The translations under genes were made by a program, and so were the position numbers. 64,000 nt of DNA from Manis javanica (taxonomy: Eukaryota; Chordata; Mammalia; Pholidota; Manidae). The notes beneath the pieces are model-generated. The model made no database searches. It saw nothing but the letters and a program-made list of their open reading frames with translations, and had not been told where the DNA came from. Where the stretch lies: contig NC_133158.1 of NCBI RefSeq assembly GCF_040802235.1, positions 85,236,501 to 85,300,500 on the forward strand, read 5' to 3'. Positions 11,096 to 23,789 of the stretch are shown here, piece after piece. The number at the start of each line of letters is the position of its first letter. Within the stretch, counting starts at the first letter, position 1.

Positions 11096-14000
11096 TATTT
11101 TGGACAAGTGATTTCAGCAAGATGGGCAAATAAGACATCCCTTTGCACATATATCCCCATCAACAATAACAATTTGGCATCCATAGACAGACAAAAATAC
11201 TTTTATGGGAGCCAACAACAAATGTCTAGAGAGCTTGGAGGACCCTTGCCCACCTGTGTATCAGGTAATAGGCATACAGACGTTAATCCCAGCTGTGGAC
11301 CCTACAGTGACCCATGAACTGGCCCCAACCCCTCTTGGCAGCTCCTGGAGGACACTACCTTATCCAGTTCTGCATGGGTGAGAAAGTCTTTATGTTGTTA
11401 GTTCAGGAGTCTAGTAGGGATGTTCCAGTCACAGAGCCTACTGTGAGCACTTATATGTGAACAAACTGGATAACACAGAGGATATGGATACATTCCTAGA
11501 AACATACAACCTACCAAGACTAAATCATGAAGAAATACAAAATCTGAACAGACCAGTAATGAGTAAGGGGATTGAATTGGTAATCAAAAAATTCCCAAGA
11601 AAGATAATCCCAATGCCAGATAGTTTTCCTGTTGAACCTACCAAACATTTGAAAGAATGAATGTCAATATTTATCAAACTTTTTTTAAAAATTGAAGATT
11701 CATGAACACTCTCAGACTTATTTCTGAGGCCAGTATTGTTATACCAAGACTAGATAAGGACAATACAAGAAAAGTACAGGCCAATATCTCTGATGAATAT
11801 AGATAAAAAAATTTTCAACAAAATATTAGGAAGCAAAATTAAACAGCATGTTAAAGGATCATACAGCATGATCAAGTGAGATTTATCCCTGGTATGTGGA
11901 TACTTCAATGTATACAAGTCAATAAATTTCCTTTACCACATTAATAGAATAAAAGATATGATCTCGATGATTGGAGAAAAAACATGTGACAAATACAAAA
12001 TTCTTTCAAGATGTAAAGTCTTAGCAAATTGGGTATAGAAGGATCATACCTCAATACAATAAAGGTCATAAATGGGAAGCCCATAGATAATACCATACTT
12101 AATAATGAGTGTGAATGCTTTCTCTTTAAGAGCAGGAACATGACTTGGTGTCTGCTTTTACCACTTCTATTTAACATAGTAACTGAAGTCCTAGCCCAAG
12201 GAATCAGGCAAAAAAAAAAAAAAAAAGAAAAGAAAGAAAAGCCATCCAAATTGATAAAGAAGAAGTTAAATTGTCTGTTTGCAGATATGTTCTTCTATAT
12301 AGACAGTTCCTAAAGACACAACAAAGAAACTATTAGGACCAATGAACAAACTCAGTAACGTTGCGGGAAACAAAAATAACATACAGAGGTCACTTGCATT
12401 TTTATACAATAACACTGAAATATCTGAAAAAGAAATCAAACAATATCATTAACAATAGCATCAAAAACAAATACTAGGGAAGAAACTTAAAGAGATGAAA
12501 GATCTGTATACTGAAAAGTGTAAAATTTTGATGAAAGAAGTTGAATAAGGCACAGATGGAAAGATCTTGTGTTCATGGATCACAAATATTAATATTGCTA
12601 AAATGTCCATATTATGCAAATCCATCTACAGATGCAATGCAATTCCTATTAAAATTCCAATGACATTTTTCACAGAAATAGAAGAAACCCTAAAATTTGT
12701 ATGGTACCACAAAAGACCCCAAGTAGCCAATACAACCCTGAGAAAGAACAAAGCTGGAGGAATTATACTTCCTGATTTCAAAGTATTACAAGGCTGGAGG
12801 AATCCTAACAATATGGGACTGGTATAAAATTAGACCAATACATCAATGAAACAGAACTGAGAGCCTAAATATAAGCCCTTGCATATACCATTAACTAATA
12901 TTTGACAAGCAAGCCAAGGAGACTCAATGGGGAAAGGACAGGCTCTTTTCTAAATGGTGTTGGGAAAACTGGATAATCACATGGAAAAGAATGAAAATTG
13001 GGTCCCTATCTCATACCACTCACAAATATTAACTAGAAATGGGTACACAGAAGATTTACACATAAGACCTGAAACCATAAAATTATTGAAGAAAACGGAA
13101 AAAAAATCCTTGACATTGTTCTTGGTAATGATTTTTTGGATGACAACAGAAGCACAAACAACAAAATGAAAAGTCAATAGGTGGTGATATTTCAAACTAA
13201 AAAAAAATCCTTCACAGAAAATTAAATAATTAACAAAATTAACAAAATTTCTCCTATGGAAGGGGAGAAAATAATTGCAAGCCAACTGACAAGGGATAAA
13301 TAACCAAAATATATAAGGAACTCATACAATTCAATAGCAAAACCACTCAAGCAATCTATCAAATAATGGCCGAAGTGATTAGACATTTCTCCACAGAAGA
13401 CATCCAAATGTCCAAAAGGCACAGAGAAAGATGTGCAACATTGCTAATTATCAGAGAAGTACAAATTAAAGCCAGGGTGAGATTCTTACCTCATGCCTGG
13501 CAGAATAACTATTATCAAAAAGACAGAAATAACAAGTGTTGGTGAGAATATGGAGAAAAGAAAACTCTTATGCACTGTTAGTGGGAATGTAAATTTGTAC
13601 AGCTGCTATAAAAATAGTGTGGACATTCCTCAAAAGTTAAAAAAAGAACTGCTGTATGATCCATCCTTCTACTTCTGGGTATTTATCCAAAGGAAATGAA
13701 ATCAGGATCTACAAGAGAGAGCATTGCTCCCACATTCATCGCAACACTATTCACAATAGCCCAGATATGGAAACAACCTAAGTACCCATCACTGGATGAA
13801 TGGGTGAAGAAGAGGTGGTAAATGTACACAATGGAATATTGTTCAACCATGAGAAAGAATGAAATTCTGCCATTTGTGACAACATGGATGAAACTTGAGG
13901 GCATTATGCTAAAAGAATGAAGTTACAGAAAGACAAGTAGTGTATGATGTCACTTATAATGGAATCTAAAATGACAAACTCACAGAAATGAGAGTAGAAT

Positions 14001-14403
14001 CATGTTTGTTAAAGGCTGGGCATGTGAGGGAAATGGGAAGGAGTTAGCCAAAGAGTACAAACTTCAATTATAAGATGAAAAAGTTCTGGGGGTCTAATGT
14101 AATTACAACGTGGTGACTGCAATTAATACTGTATTACATACAGCAACCTATATATTACGTATTATACCGTAATATATATAATTATAATTATATATGTTAT
14201 CATATGCTTGAAGATTACTTAGTAGATCTTAACAGTTCTCACCACAATAAAGAAATAATAATTATGTGAAGTGATGCAAGTGTTACGTAACTCTACTTGA
14301 CAATCATTTTGCAATATACATGTGTATTGGATCATCACATTTATAACATAAACCTACACAATGTTATGTATCAATTACATTTCAGTAAAGCTGCAAAAAG
14401 ATA
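11096..14403 (+). mobile_element. L1 with large internal deletion, sense
   Basis: An L1M-type 5' UTR fragment (about 11096-11450, with GGACAAGTGATTTCAGCAAG near its start) runs directly into ORF2 reverse transcriptase sequence, and then through the ORF2 C-terminal half and 3' UTR to about 14403. ORF1, the endonuclease and the start of RT are missing. At about 3.3 kb it is roughly half the length of an intact L1. The junction is near 11450-11457. A poly-A/GAAA run at 12209-12241 interrupts the RT part. Confidence 0.85.
11457..13900 (+). pseudogene. L1 ORF2 fragment, degenerate
   Basis: Readable parts include NLPRLNHEEIQNLNRPV at 11457-11660 (start of the RT domain), an RT palm stretch beginning MGIEGSYLNTIKVINGKPI at 12029, and a later part at 12567-12827 with [11 protein letters not shown], a well-conserved L1 ORF2 block. 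The C-terminal third continues in broken frames to about 13900. The catalytic ADD box is not readable in any open segment. Multiple shifts and stops make it a pseudogene. Confidence 0.8.
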
Positions 14404-15944
14404 AAAATGTTATTTTGTTTTGAGTAATGTTTGCATGCATCTGAAATTAAGTTTACAATTGAATTTCTTCTTTTTAAACTTTATACATTCAAAGAATTGA
14501 TTATGTAGTCCATAATAAGCCTTCAGTATGTAAAATGTTATAATACGTATGAATCAAATCTTAATAATGGAAAAATTACATATACTATGTAAAACAACAA
14601 ATAATATGAATATAAACAGATGAAAGTCATTTAAATTATTGGAAGAAAGCTTCAAGTTGTTTATGTAACTCAGAATATAATGTATTCTGCTCTTTATAAA
14701 AATAACTACTAACATGTTTTAACTCATTAGTTTAAAAAGTTCAGAAAAATTAAAGTATTAATTTAAGTATATTATGATTAGTGAAAAATAAAAGCATGCC
14801 ACCAGAACAGACATCCATCTTAAATCAATATCAATAATCTGCTGAAACAGAAAAGAAATACAACTTTATTAGGCAAAAACAATCCAATGAGCTCAGAAAG
14901 TACGAACATTTTCTTTTTTACTTCCTTGAAAAATAGTAGTAACTTTCTAGTTATCAGATGCACTACCAATTACCATGGCAAATTAAAGAATTAAATAAAA
15001 CAAAACCTATACTCTCAGAAATGTACTATCCAATAACTGAAAAATACATAAAAGAATATATACAAAAATATACAGAAAAACAAAATTGTGCTTTAAATAA
15101 TGTCAGTTGATACAACAAATGCAAACAAAGGTTTAAGCGCAAACTTAGTAAAGGAAATCAGAAAGTAGTAAAGACATCCTATTAAGATAAGCTGTCATTC
15201 AAAATGGCACTGATGGCAATATTATGACTTTCTTCTGCAGAATACGATGATGGATTATCATGGGAAATAGGGAGAAGAAGAAAAAAAGAGGGCAGCATGA
15301 GATGTATTATTTCCAGATTCACTGAATGAAGTAAAAAATAAAAATTACCTCTGGAAATAATAATTTCAACTTCTCTTTCATTTATATTATCTCAACAAAT
15401 AACCTAATAATACCTAATGTTTCTAAAGGTCACTTCTGTTTCTCCTAAACACAATTTAAGGTATTATGAAATTTTTTAAAATGCATATTTTATTTACGTT
15501 TTTTAAATTTGATGACAGATGAGGAGATTCAATGGGATTTGTTTCTTGATCACCATTATGGAGAAAGAAAAAGCAAATGTGTTTTCCATGTTGAGAAAAG
15601 TAGTGGACAATGGGTGCACAAAGAAAATTGTTATCTTATTTGATTTCAAGGAACTTCATTGTCTCTGATTTGTTATTCTTTTCTTGTAAGTGAAAAGGAA
15701 AACGTATGGACAGATGAAGTGCTTATCCATTTATTTATTTTATAAGAGTGATTGCTTTCCTTGATGTCATTTTTCACCTGATAACAACTATTTGAATTTT
15801 AGATGCAGTGTCAAGAAAAAATAAAGATGATACACCAGCTCAATGGAAAAAGACTATATAGAAGACATCTCAAACAGGGTGGAATAAGTGAGGAAAATGA
15901 TGAAAGAATATTTGTTCAATGAATGAAGAATGAATGTAGAAAGT
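14404..15944. other. intergenic DNA, nothing recognised
   Basis: Very AT-rich. No open frame of note and no repeat I could name. AATAATATGAATATAAAC-like stretches are simply low-complexity AT sequence. Confidence 0.5.
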
Positions 15945-16240
15945 ACTAGTTCATTCATTTTAACTGCTTGTATTCATTTTTATGAATATGCTAAAATTTA
16001 CTTATCTCTCTTATTGATTATAACAGATTGGTTCTATTTTTGTTATTAATAAATATTGCTGTAAATATGTCTTTTTGTACACACCTGTGACAGGTTCTCC
16101 AGAGTTGAATAACTAGAGATGGAATTGACATGTCTTTTGAGATACATGTCTTCTGATTCAGAGTACTAAGCAAAAATCTAGAGGTTTTCCTTTACATTTA
16201 GACACAGATTGCCTTATTACAAGTTATAATAGTGCTGAAT
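15945..16240 (-). mobile_element. probable old L1 ORF2/3' fragment, antisense
   Basis: The order TTATTGATTATAACAGATTG, then AATAAATATTGCTGTAAATA, then GAGTTGAATAACTAGAGATG resembles the antisense of the ORF2 C-terminus of old L1 families (the TGTTTCCATATC...CTGCAATGAACAT...GGGTCAAATGG part), heavily mutated. Called on block order only. Confidence 0.4.
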
Positions 16241-18295
16241 TCATTGTAATCATTTCTGATGCACTAACCAGAAGGGCTTAGATGCTAGAGGATGCCATTA
16301 GAATGTTACCTGAAAAATGAATGGAAAACTGATCTCAATTATGAATGTCATATTTATCCACCCCAATGGCAATAGTTTCCTAAAGTGCATTAAAAAGAAT
16401 TATGAGGCATGATTAAGTTTTAAAGAGAGTTTTATGTTTCAAAATAATGTTTGTCTTGTTTGAGGTGCTGGGTATTTTGGTTATGAGTAAGTATTTGCCA
16501 TTCAAGAAATGGTTCTATAGTAGAGGCAGAGAGAACAGTATAGAATTCCTAGAATTAGGCTTTACCTAGATATAGTTTTTTTCTTCTACAGACAATGACT
16601 AAGTTGGTTTTTTTATGTTTAAGCATAGTAATTTTAGTGAGAAGTATTATTTTTCCTTCTACATGTTGATACACTCATTTTCTCATATTATTAACAAAGT
16701 GAAATCTTTTCAATAATTATACTCAACAAAAGGAGATCATGTATTATGTCTATTTTCGACTTACTGAATATTTTCAATTAGTGCTATTTTTCTTTGAGTA
16801 TTGGGAATATTATGGATGCACTCAGTTTTGCTTCAGACACACGAAACACATACACACCCATGTAGGCAATGTATATTTTGCTTAAAAATATAGCATGGTT
16901 TTTAGGCTAAAAAACTTTTATTTTATTTTTTGCTCTTCTTGTTTATTTTTATCATGAAGATATGTTTATTCACTAATAGCTGTTAAATATCTACTGTATT
17001 CCAGCTATGTGCTCTTCAATGATTGACATAGCTTGGGTCAACTTTTTAATTTTGTAGAATTATATGGCCCTAATACAACTAAATTTTTGTATTAGTAGAT
17101 TTCTTAGAATATATGACTGAGTATTCAAATCAAAATATTAATGTTTTATATTATTCATTCAAACATCTGCCAAATTAAGATATAAATATATCCATCACAC
17201 AAAATACCATGAGAGAATAATTTTATGAAAAGGGAAATAAGCTATAAAATTAAGTGACATGACTGTTAGCACTCAGTGGATATATAACTAATAATAATCA
17301 CTGATCAAACTCTCATAATAGGTGAATATGTCCATTCCAAAAATGTACTTCTTTTATTATTATGTATAACTAAATAACTAAATAATTAACATTTCTAGTG
17401 TATGCATTAATTAACATAAACTAAAGCAAAATGCAAAAGTAATTGTATTCTGTGTCCATTTGATACAAAAAGTTATAGGGTTTGCATTACACAAATTTAA
17501 AATTATTAACATAAAAAGTGTTAAGATATTGTTATAGAAGAAACACTTCATTTGGAATAACTTAGCAGGAAGATTTTGATATTTCTATCCTATAAAATCA
17601 ATTAGGCAACTAGGCAACCATATACCTTTAAAAAAATCATTAATGCTTTTATTTCCTCTTTTCATTTTGAGACCACTAGAACCACCTACTTAGTCCAACT
17701 GGGAATATCAAAAAGATTTTTAAAGAGCTTCAAGTATATTCTAGAGCCTTATTACAGAATAGTATTCTTTGAGTCCTGTGTTTTTAAAAGAGGGTGTGTA
17801 AAATGCTCTCTCAAACTTAGCCCCCTTTGATGATTCATGTGAATCATTCATTGTAATGGCAAGTCAATAAGGGCCTGGAAATTGTCCAATGTATTCTTTT
17901 CAAATGGGTGAGGTATTCCTCTGAGATTACTCACCAAGAAAACAGTGTATTGAAGGTCATAAATTTTATAAATGTCACTTTATCAAGTATTTCTGCTGAG
18001 AAGATCATAAAATTTAAATTGATGCCTATTTTTTAAGAATGAGAACAACTTTCTTAAAATTTTTTGCTATATATTAGATGTATTCTCAGGCCTGGAAGGG
18101 CTAGTATTTTGATACAGATTTCCTTCCCTGATGGTCTAATCAAGTTTCCTTGTTACCTGTGTTATCTATCAGAAATAGATGAGAGGTTTCCAAGAAAATA
18201 TGGCTACCTTGGGTCACAATATTCTGACTTCTGGTCTTTATGTTTTATTGCTATTATTAGGATATTTTTTTAACCTACCAACGAGATCTACCATT
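16241..18295. other. intergenic DNA, nothing recognised
   Basis: AT-rich, with no coding signal. ATCTACTGTATTCCAGCTAT near 16990 may be a tiny MIR remnant, too short to call. Confidence 0.5.
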
Positions 18296-20830
18296 GTCTA
18301 TGTATTTTTTAACGTTTATTGAAATTTAAAGTCACATGAAATTGCAAAGATATTACAGATAGATATGATGTACTCTTCATCCAGTTTTCCCTAAAGGTTT
18401 TATAGCATAATATCAAAACAAGGAAAGTGGTACCAGTACGCTGTTTGTTCTGTGCTATCTTATTGTATGTGTAGAATCATGTAACTGCCACTATAATCAA
18501 AATGCAGATTTATTCCATCACCACAAAGATCCCTCTCCTGCTGCCCTTTATAGTAGCACCATCCTTATCCCCCAACCATTTCTAAGCCCTAGAAAATACT
18601 AATCTGTTCTATAGTTGTATAATTTTGTTATTTCAAAAATGTCATATATATCACATAAAATCAAATAATATGTGACATTTTGAGATTGGCTTTTTTTTTT
18701 AACTCTACAGATTGCCTTAAAACCCATTCAAGTTGTTGGGTTTATCAGTAGTTACCTGAACATTTTTTTGAGTTCTCTTTGATTCATTTTCAGCGTTTTG
18801 AGAGTATTTCTTTGTATTGGCTTTGTAGTGGTTATTCTCGGCATTATGTTTACCTGCAATTTATCATATGGTACTGATGTAGACATTTTACCAGAGTGAA
18901 ATATAGACTTATTTCCCTTTGAAGTATTTTTTCATCACCCATTTATAATATGAATTCTTAAATATTTCCTTTATCTTGAGAGTACATCAGAAAAATGTAA
19001 TATTTCCTTCATTATCAAACATAATTCAGAAAACTCAAGAGATGACAGTCCATTGTGTTTACCCATATTTTTACTCTTTTTGTTGGTTTGTCTTCATTGC
19101 TAATATTCCCAGATTCCTTCTTTTATCATTCTCTATTTTAGGAATTTCCCTAAGCCATTTTCTTAGGATAGGCCTGCTAGCGACAAACTCTTTTTAATTC
19201 CTTTGTCTGAGAATGTCTTAATTTCTACTTAATTCTTGAAGGGTATTTTTGTAGGATATGAGATCCCAGGATAACTATTTTTTGCTTTCATACCTGTAAA
19301 ATGGTATGCCACTTCTTTCTAGTTTCTGATCAGAAATCCAGTATTATTTGAATAGTTTTTCTCAGATAAGGTGCAGTTTCTCTCCTGCTCCTTTCAAGGC
19401 TTTGTTTTCCTGTCTTTGATTTATCCTGTTTTGGATTTGCTCAGCTTCTTTAATCTATAGTTTATGGGATTTTTGTTTGTTTGCCAAATTTGGGAGCTTC
19501 TTAACCATTATTTCCTTAAATACTTTTTTAGCACAACCCCCATTCTCTTCTTCTAAGACTTTGGTGACATGTATTTTAAATCTTTAATTACAGTCCCACA
19601 GGTCCCTGAAGAACTGTTCATTTTTTTTAGTCTATTTTCTCTGTTATTCAGATTTGGTAATTTCTATTGTTCAGTCAATCTTTAGCTTCACTGATTCTTT
19701 CCCCTGTTCTCTCCATTGTATTGCTGAACATATACATTGAGTTTATATTTCAGTTATTTTATGCAGTTTCTAAAATTTCCATTTGTTTCTTTTTTGTAAA
19801 CTGTATTTCTTTGTTGAGACTTTCCATTTTGTTTTCATTTGTTTCAAGCATGATTGTAATTTCTTGTTGAAGTATTTTTATAACAGCTGCTTTGAAAACC
19901 TTATTAAGTAATTCCAACTCAGTATCATCTCAGTGTTAGTGTTTGTCTTTTCTGACTCAACTTGAGATTCTTGTGCTTCTTGGTAAATGGGTGATTTTCG
20001 CTATTATCATAGTGATTTCACTATTATGACAATTTATGTATCATATTATGCCATTCTGGATATCACTTAAATCTTCTGTTTTATTAGGGTCTCCTCTGAA
20101 ACCATGACGGCTGGAAGAGAGGGAAAGCTGTCCTGTCACTGTGAGGTAGTGGTGGGAGTGTAGGTGCTTCAGTCTACTCTTGCTGATACCCCGGGATAGA
20201 GCAAGGGGTGCCTCATTACCGTGAACCTGGTGAAACTGCCATCTTCCCACTACTGCTCCTCTGACTGAGAGGGGTAGGGCTACTCCTCACGGCTGGGTGG
20301 TGACAGAAATCCTGGATTCTCATCCTCTGACCGCTCCCCACTGTAGGAAGAACAAGATAGCTTGATACAGCTGGGCAAGGTGGGAAGTCTGCACTCCCCA
20401 CTCAGCCTTGTTGACTGAGGTAAGGGTAGAGTCGCTGTTGTTTCCATGGTGTTTGGCTGGAGTAGAGCATTTTCTTCCTGAACGTCGTCTTCTATCTTGC
20501 TTTGATGCTTTTTTGCTATACAGCAAATAAGCTCTCATTGTTTTCTGTTGTTGCTGTGTCATTATGCTTGTAGGTGTTTCCAAATTGCCAACTTCTTCAG
20601 TCTTCATTTGCAGTATGTGAAGCAAAGTGAAAACCCAGGAACTCACTGCTATGTCTTCCCTTGGGTCTTAAGTTTCCTAGACAGACTGCCTTCTTCTCCC
20701 TGCCTTGCTGTACCTTCTAAGGTATAGTTAATATACACTGTAGCTGCACTTAGTGGGTGAAATATGGAGAAGAGGATGTATTCCATCTTTGTTCAGGATA
20801 GGAAGTCCATTACATACATAGTTTTAAAAG
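18296..20830 (-). mobile_element. HAL1-like LINE (ORF1-only L1 derivative), antisense
   Basis: On the minus strand this reads 5' UTR (about 20830-19950), an ORF1-like part (about 19950-18950) and a 3' UTR (about 18760-18300). The complement of the 19150-19620 part shows the ordered ORF1 C-terminal landmarks of old L1/HAL1 elements, and CCCACAGGTCCCTGAAGAAC at 19594-19613 is the antisense of a well-known ORF1 block. No ORF2 lies between ORF1 and the 3' UTR, which is what separates HAL1 from a normal L1. No long frame survives. An old L1 with a deletion is the alternative. Confidence 0.55.
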
Positions 20831-20981
20831 TTACTTCAGCTTTTATGAGGGATTCTATGCTCTTGCATATCCTATAAAGAAATGCGGTTTGATATATTTT
20901 AGGTCCTCTTGGGTGTTTATATTGTACATAAAAGAGTGTAAAAGTTTGCTTTATATGTATCTAGGTCAGAAGATTAACTGC

Positions 20982-21135
20982 AGTGTACCAGCTGTCTGAA
21001 ACTGGACAAGTGATTTAACCTCCCTGTGCTTCTTTGCCTGTAATATAATGCAATGTAATGTGATGCCCATCTCTAGGGTTACTGTGAGGTTTGTATGTAA
21101 AGCTGTGGGCATTAGCGGGCCCTCAAAATAAATCT
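20982..21135 (+). repeat. MIR SINE
   Basis: ACTGGACAAGTGATTTAACC, CTCCCTGTGCTTCTTTGCCT and GGGTTACTGTGAGGTTTGTA lie in MIR order, with the core sequence well kept. Confidence 0.8.
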
Positions 21136-21869
21136 CCCCTCTTATTCTGGAGTTTTTAGCCTATGTGCCCTTCATTGCAAACATGCATCTTGCAGAAGAC
21201 TTTAAATGGAATTTTTTGAGAAAGAAAATAAGCTACAGTATAAATTTTGATATAATTTAGCTATTGAACAGATTCAGCTTCAAAGTTCTCTAGGTTTTCA
21301 TTACTGTATCACTTCTGGAGCCCTGCACCACTTGGGTTTGGGCTTAGAAATAAAAATTCCTAAATTGAAAATAACTATATCGTACACTTTATAAAATCTT
21401 TTAACTCTTATGGGAATTTCAATTGTCTTTTGGAAGGTAGACATGGAAATTTCAACAATTGTTTAACAAGGAATAAAATACTCTTGAATATACACTTTTT
21501 CAAATTTTATTCAAAATAAAAGGTTTGAAGACCTAGATTATTATAGATATCTACATTACTCAGCCTCAGTTAAGGTGATGATGCCTTACGCCAGTGATCT
21601 CAACACTGATCATCAAGGGACTCCTTTGTCAGTTGTCTTCACAAAAATGTCTTTCATTTATTAAACAAATAATTACTCATTTTAACAGTTTAAGTAATTG
21701 TAATAGAAAACCAAAGCTTCTGATTGAGAACATCGGTTGTTGATTTAAGTGGAAATAATTGTGGTCAAATATATGGAAATAAGATGATTTAGATAGTGTG
21801 TGGCTTTAATCCAAATAAATGTTAACTTTTAAACAGTTTGCTAAATATTAAAAATATTGTTGATGATTA
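21136..21869. other. intergenic DNA, nothing recognised
   Basis: AT-rich, no open frame of note, no repeat named. Confidence 0.5.
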
Positions 21870-22216
21870 TGGGTAAAATTGCAGTATTTCCAGAATCTCT
21901 CACCTGGACTTAGTGCATCACCATATCAATAGGAGGTTTCCAAGGAGGGGAGAGAAGTAGTCCATTGCCATATCAGTAGGCAATTACAAGGGTAGGTGGG
22001 GCTTATCTGGACTAGAGAGGTTGGGTGGGGGCCTCTTCTTCTGCAGCCCCCTCGCGAGAGATGAGCGACGACTGCTTGTAAGCAATAAATGGGTTTCTCC
22101 CACTTTATTTCTCCCTTTGACTGATTTCTGTTTCAAAGGTATTTTGCCCCAGTATTTTACCTCCAGAGTTACAATTTCAAAGGTATTTTGACCCCCGAGA
22201 TTTCCCCCCTGACACA
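21870..22216 (+). mobile_element. solo LTR, copy A (sense)
   Basis: This block shares long stretches with the reverse complement of 23441-23665: TATTTCCAGAATCTCT, a CATATCAATA block, and GCTTGTAAGCAATAAATGGG containing the polyadenylation signal AATAAA at about 22083-22088. TG at 21870 and CA near 22216 are the proposed ends. It has an internal extra copy of the CATATCA(A/G)TAGG block (about 21925 and 21971) and a repeated TTTCAAAGGTATTTTG after the poly(A) signal (22130s and 22170s). CpGs around CTCGCGAGAGATGAGCGACG remain. No retroviral genes adjoin it. Confidence 0.65.
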
Positions 22217-23049
22217 CCAGAGTTATGATGATCCTGTATTAATTTTTTGATATGGTGATAATGACAAATGAATTTTTTTAATTCTTATATTTAATAAAAC
22301 TTTTGCAAATAGAAAAGTGAAAATCTAAATGATTTTAATCCACAGTCAAGACAATGGTTATTTTGTGAAAATGACTTTACAGTTACAATTATATAGTTCA
22401 TTCAGTTTAATAATCTAATGGACTAGATTTTAAATACTACTGCAAATCCCTTTCATTTTAAAAAATTAATCAAGTGGTAATGATAGACTAAGAGAGAAAA
22501 AAGAAACAATATTGAAGACTCAGTAATGAGACAGGAATCCAGAGATCCTTTACATCTTACTTTCTGCTTCCCTCGTCGTTCACTCTGTGCATCATTTGTG
22601 ATAAATCATAGCTTCCTTGCACTATATCATCATCATTGTCATCCAAAGGCATTCAGAACTTACCAAAGTATAAATTACTGCTCAAGAGACAGTTAGCTAC
22701 ACTGGAGAATGCATTCACATGTTTAGGCTTCTGAAATACCCTCTGATAAAATAATTAACCAGATGGAAACTGGTTTGAATATTTATTAGGCACCAGTGTA
22801 AGTAGGTACCAACTATCTATTTCTCATTTATAAATGAAGATAAATAATTGCTTCACAAATGCTTCATACATTTAAATGGAAAAGAACACTGTATTTTAGG
22901 AAATTATTGAGAAAAGCATTTGATTTATCTTTATCCAGAATATGTACTTTGGGTGTGACAGGAATAAAAATAGACTTTTCTGGGGATAAGAAAAAACCAA
23001 ACCAAAACCCTCAAACTTATACAAACCCTTCATCTTTACTCAGTAGAAT
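22217..23049. other. intergenic DNA between two LTR copies
   Basis: Mostly AT-rich. TATTTATTAGGCACCAGTGT near 22780 with following blocks could be a faint MIR. No gene signal; the 98-codon frame beginning at 22859 runs into L2-like sequence and is treated as chance. Confidence 0.45.
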
Positions 23050-23310
23050 TCAATGCAGTGATTTATCAGGAAAAATTCTAATCTCCAAAATTAGTGAAAG
23101 CATCTTTTCTCTGGGAAGCTGTCCTGAATTTAATGCAAAGTTTACATGCTCATAGTACAACAGAATTTAATGAATATGTATATATTTCCTTACCACCGTG
23201 AAAACTCTGAGGACAGAGACAAAAATAGAGTTTCATCTTCAAAACACAATGCAGTGAATGTCTGGATTCCAATAAATACTTGAGGAATTAATGTAAGAAA
23301 GCATTGATAT
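23050..23310 (+). repeat. L2 LINE 3' end relic
   Basis: GGGAAGCTGTCCTGAATTTA followed by CTCTGAGGACAGAGACAAAA and CCAATAAATACTTGAGGAAT follows the L2 3' end (the AAGCCTTCCCTGA, GAGGGCAGGGA and AATAAATATTTGTTGAATGA blocks). Degenerate. Confidence 0.55.
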
Positions 23311-23440
23311 GCAGTGTTTTAACTTTGATTTAGGGAAAACAAGTTTGTGAATGATAAGGTACATTTTTAAAATCTGTATTTTGAAATTATTTAAATATAT
23401 AACATACCTTGTTACTTAATTTTCATTAACTTTGGAAGCC

Positions 23441-23665
23441 AAAATCAGTCAATGGGAGAAATCAAGTGGGAGAAACCCATTTATTGCTTACAAGCAGTCT
23501 ACTTCTGTTCGCCCATGTCTCTCATGACCAGCTGCAAAAGGATCCGCCCAAACCTCTGTAAGCCTGTGCGTGCTCGCTCTCTTACCCACTTTGGAATCAT
23601 CTATTGATATGGAGGTGCACTAAGGCCAGGCAAGAGATTCTGGAAATATTGCAATTTTACACACA
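23441..23665 (-). mobile_element. solo LTR, copy B (antisense)
   Basis: The reverse complement starts TGTGTGTAAAATTGC and matches copy A at 21870-22216 in its U3 start, the CATATCAATA block, the poly(A) region (AATAAATGGGTTTCTCCCAC) and the GACTGATTT block, after which similarity stops. It lacks copy A's extra internal block and the part after the poly(A) region, so it is shorter (about 225 bp). No internal retroviral sequence is attached. Confidence 0.65.
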
Positions 23666-23789
23666 CCAAAGAACCATTTAAAGGATCTGAAATTGTCCTA
23701 AGGGCATATATCTATATGAAAGAATTGTTTATTCAAGGAAATATACTAAATTTCAGTGAGAACAGTGAAAATCTATGGCAGTTGAGTCA

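Noticed and set aside
18976-19870. Hydrophobic 67-73-codon plus-strand frames as membrane proteins
   Set aside because: They are T-rich antisense of an old LINE ORF1; hydrophobicity follows from composition.
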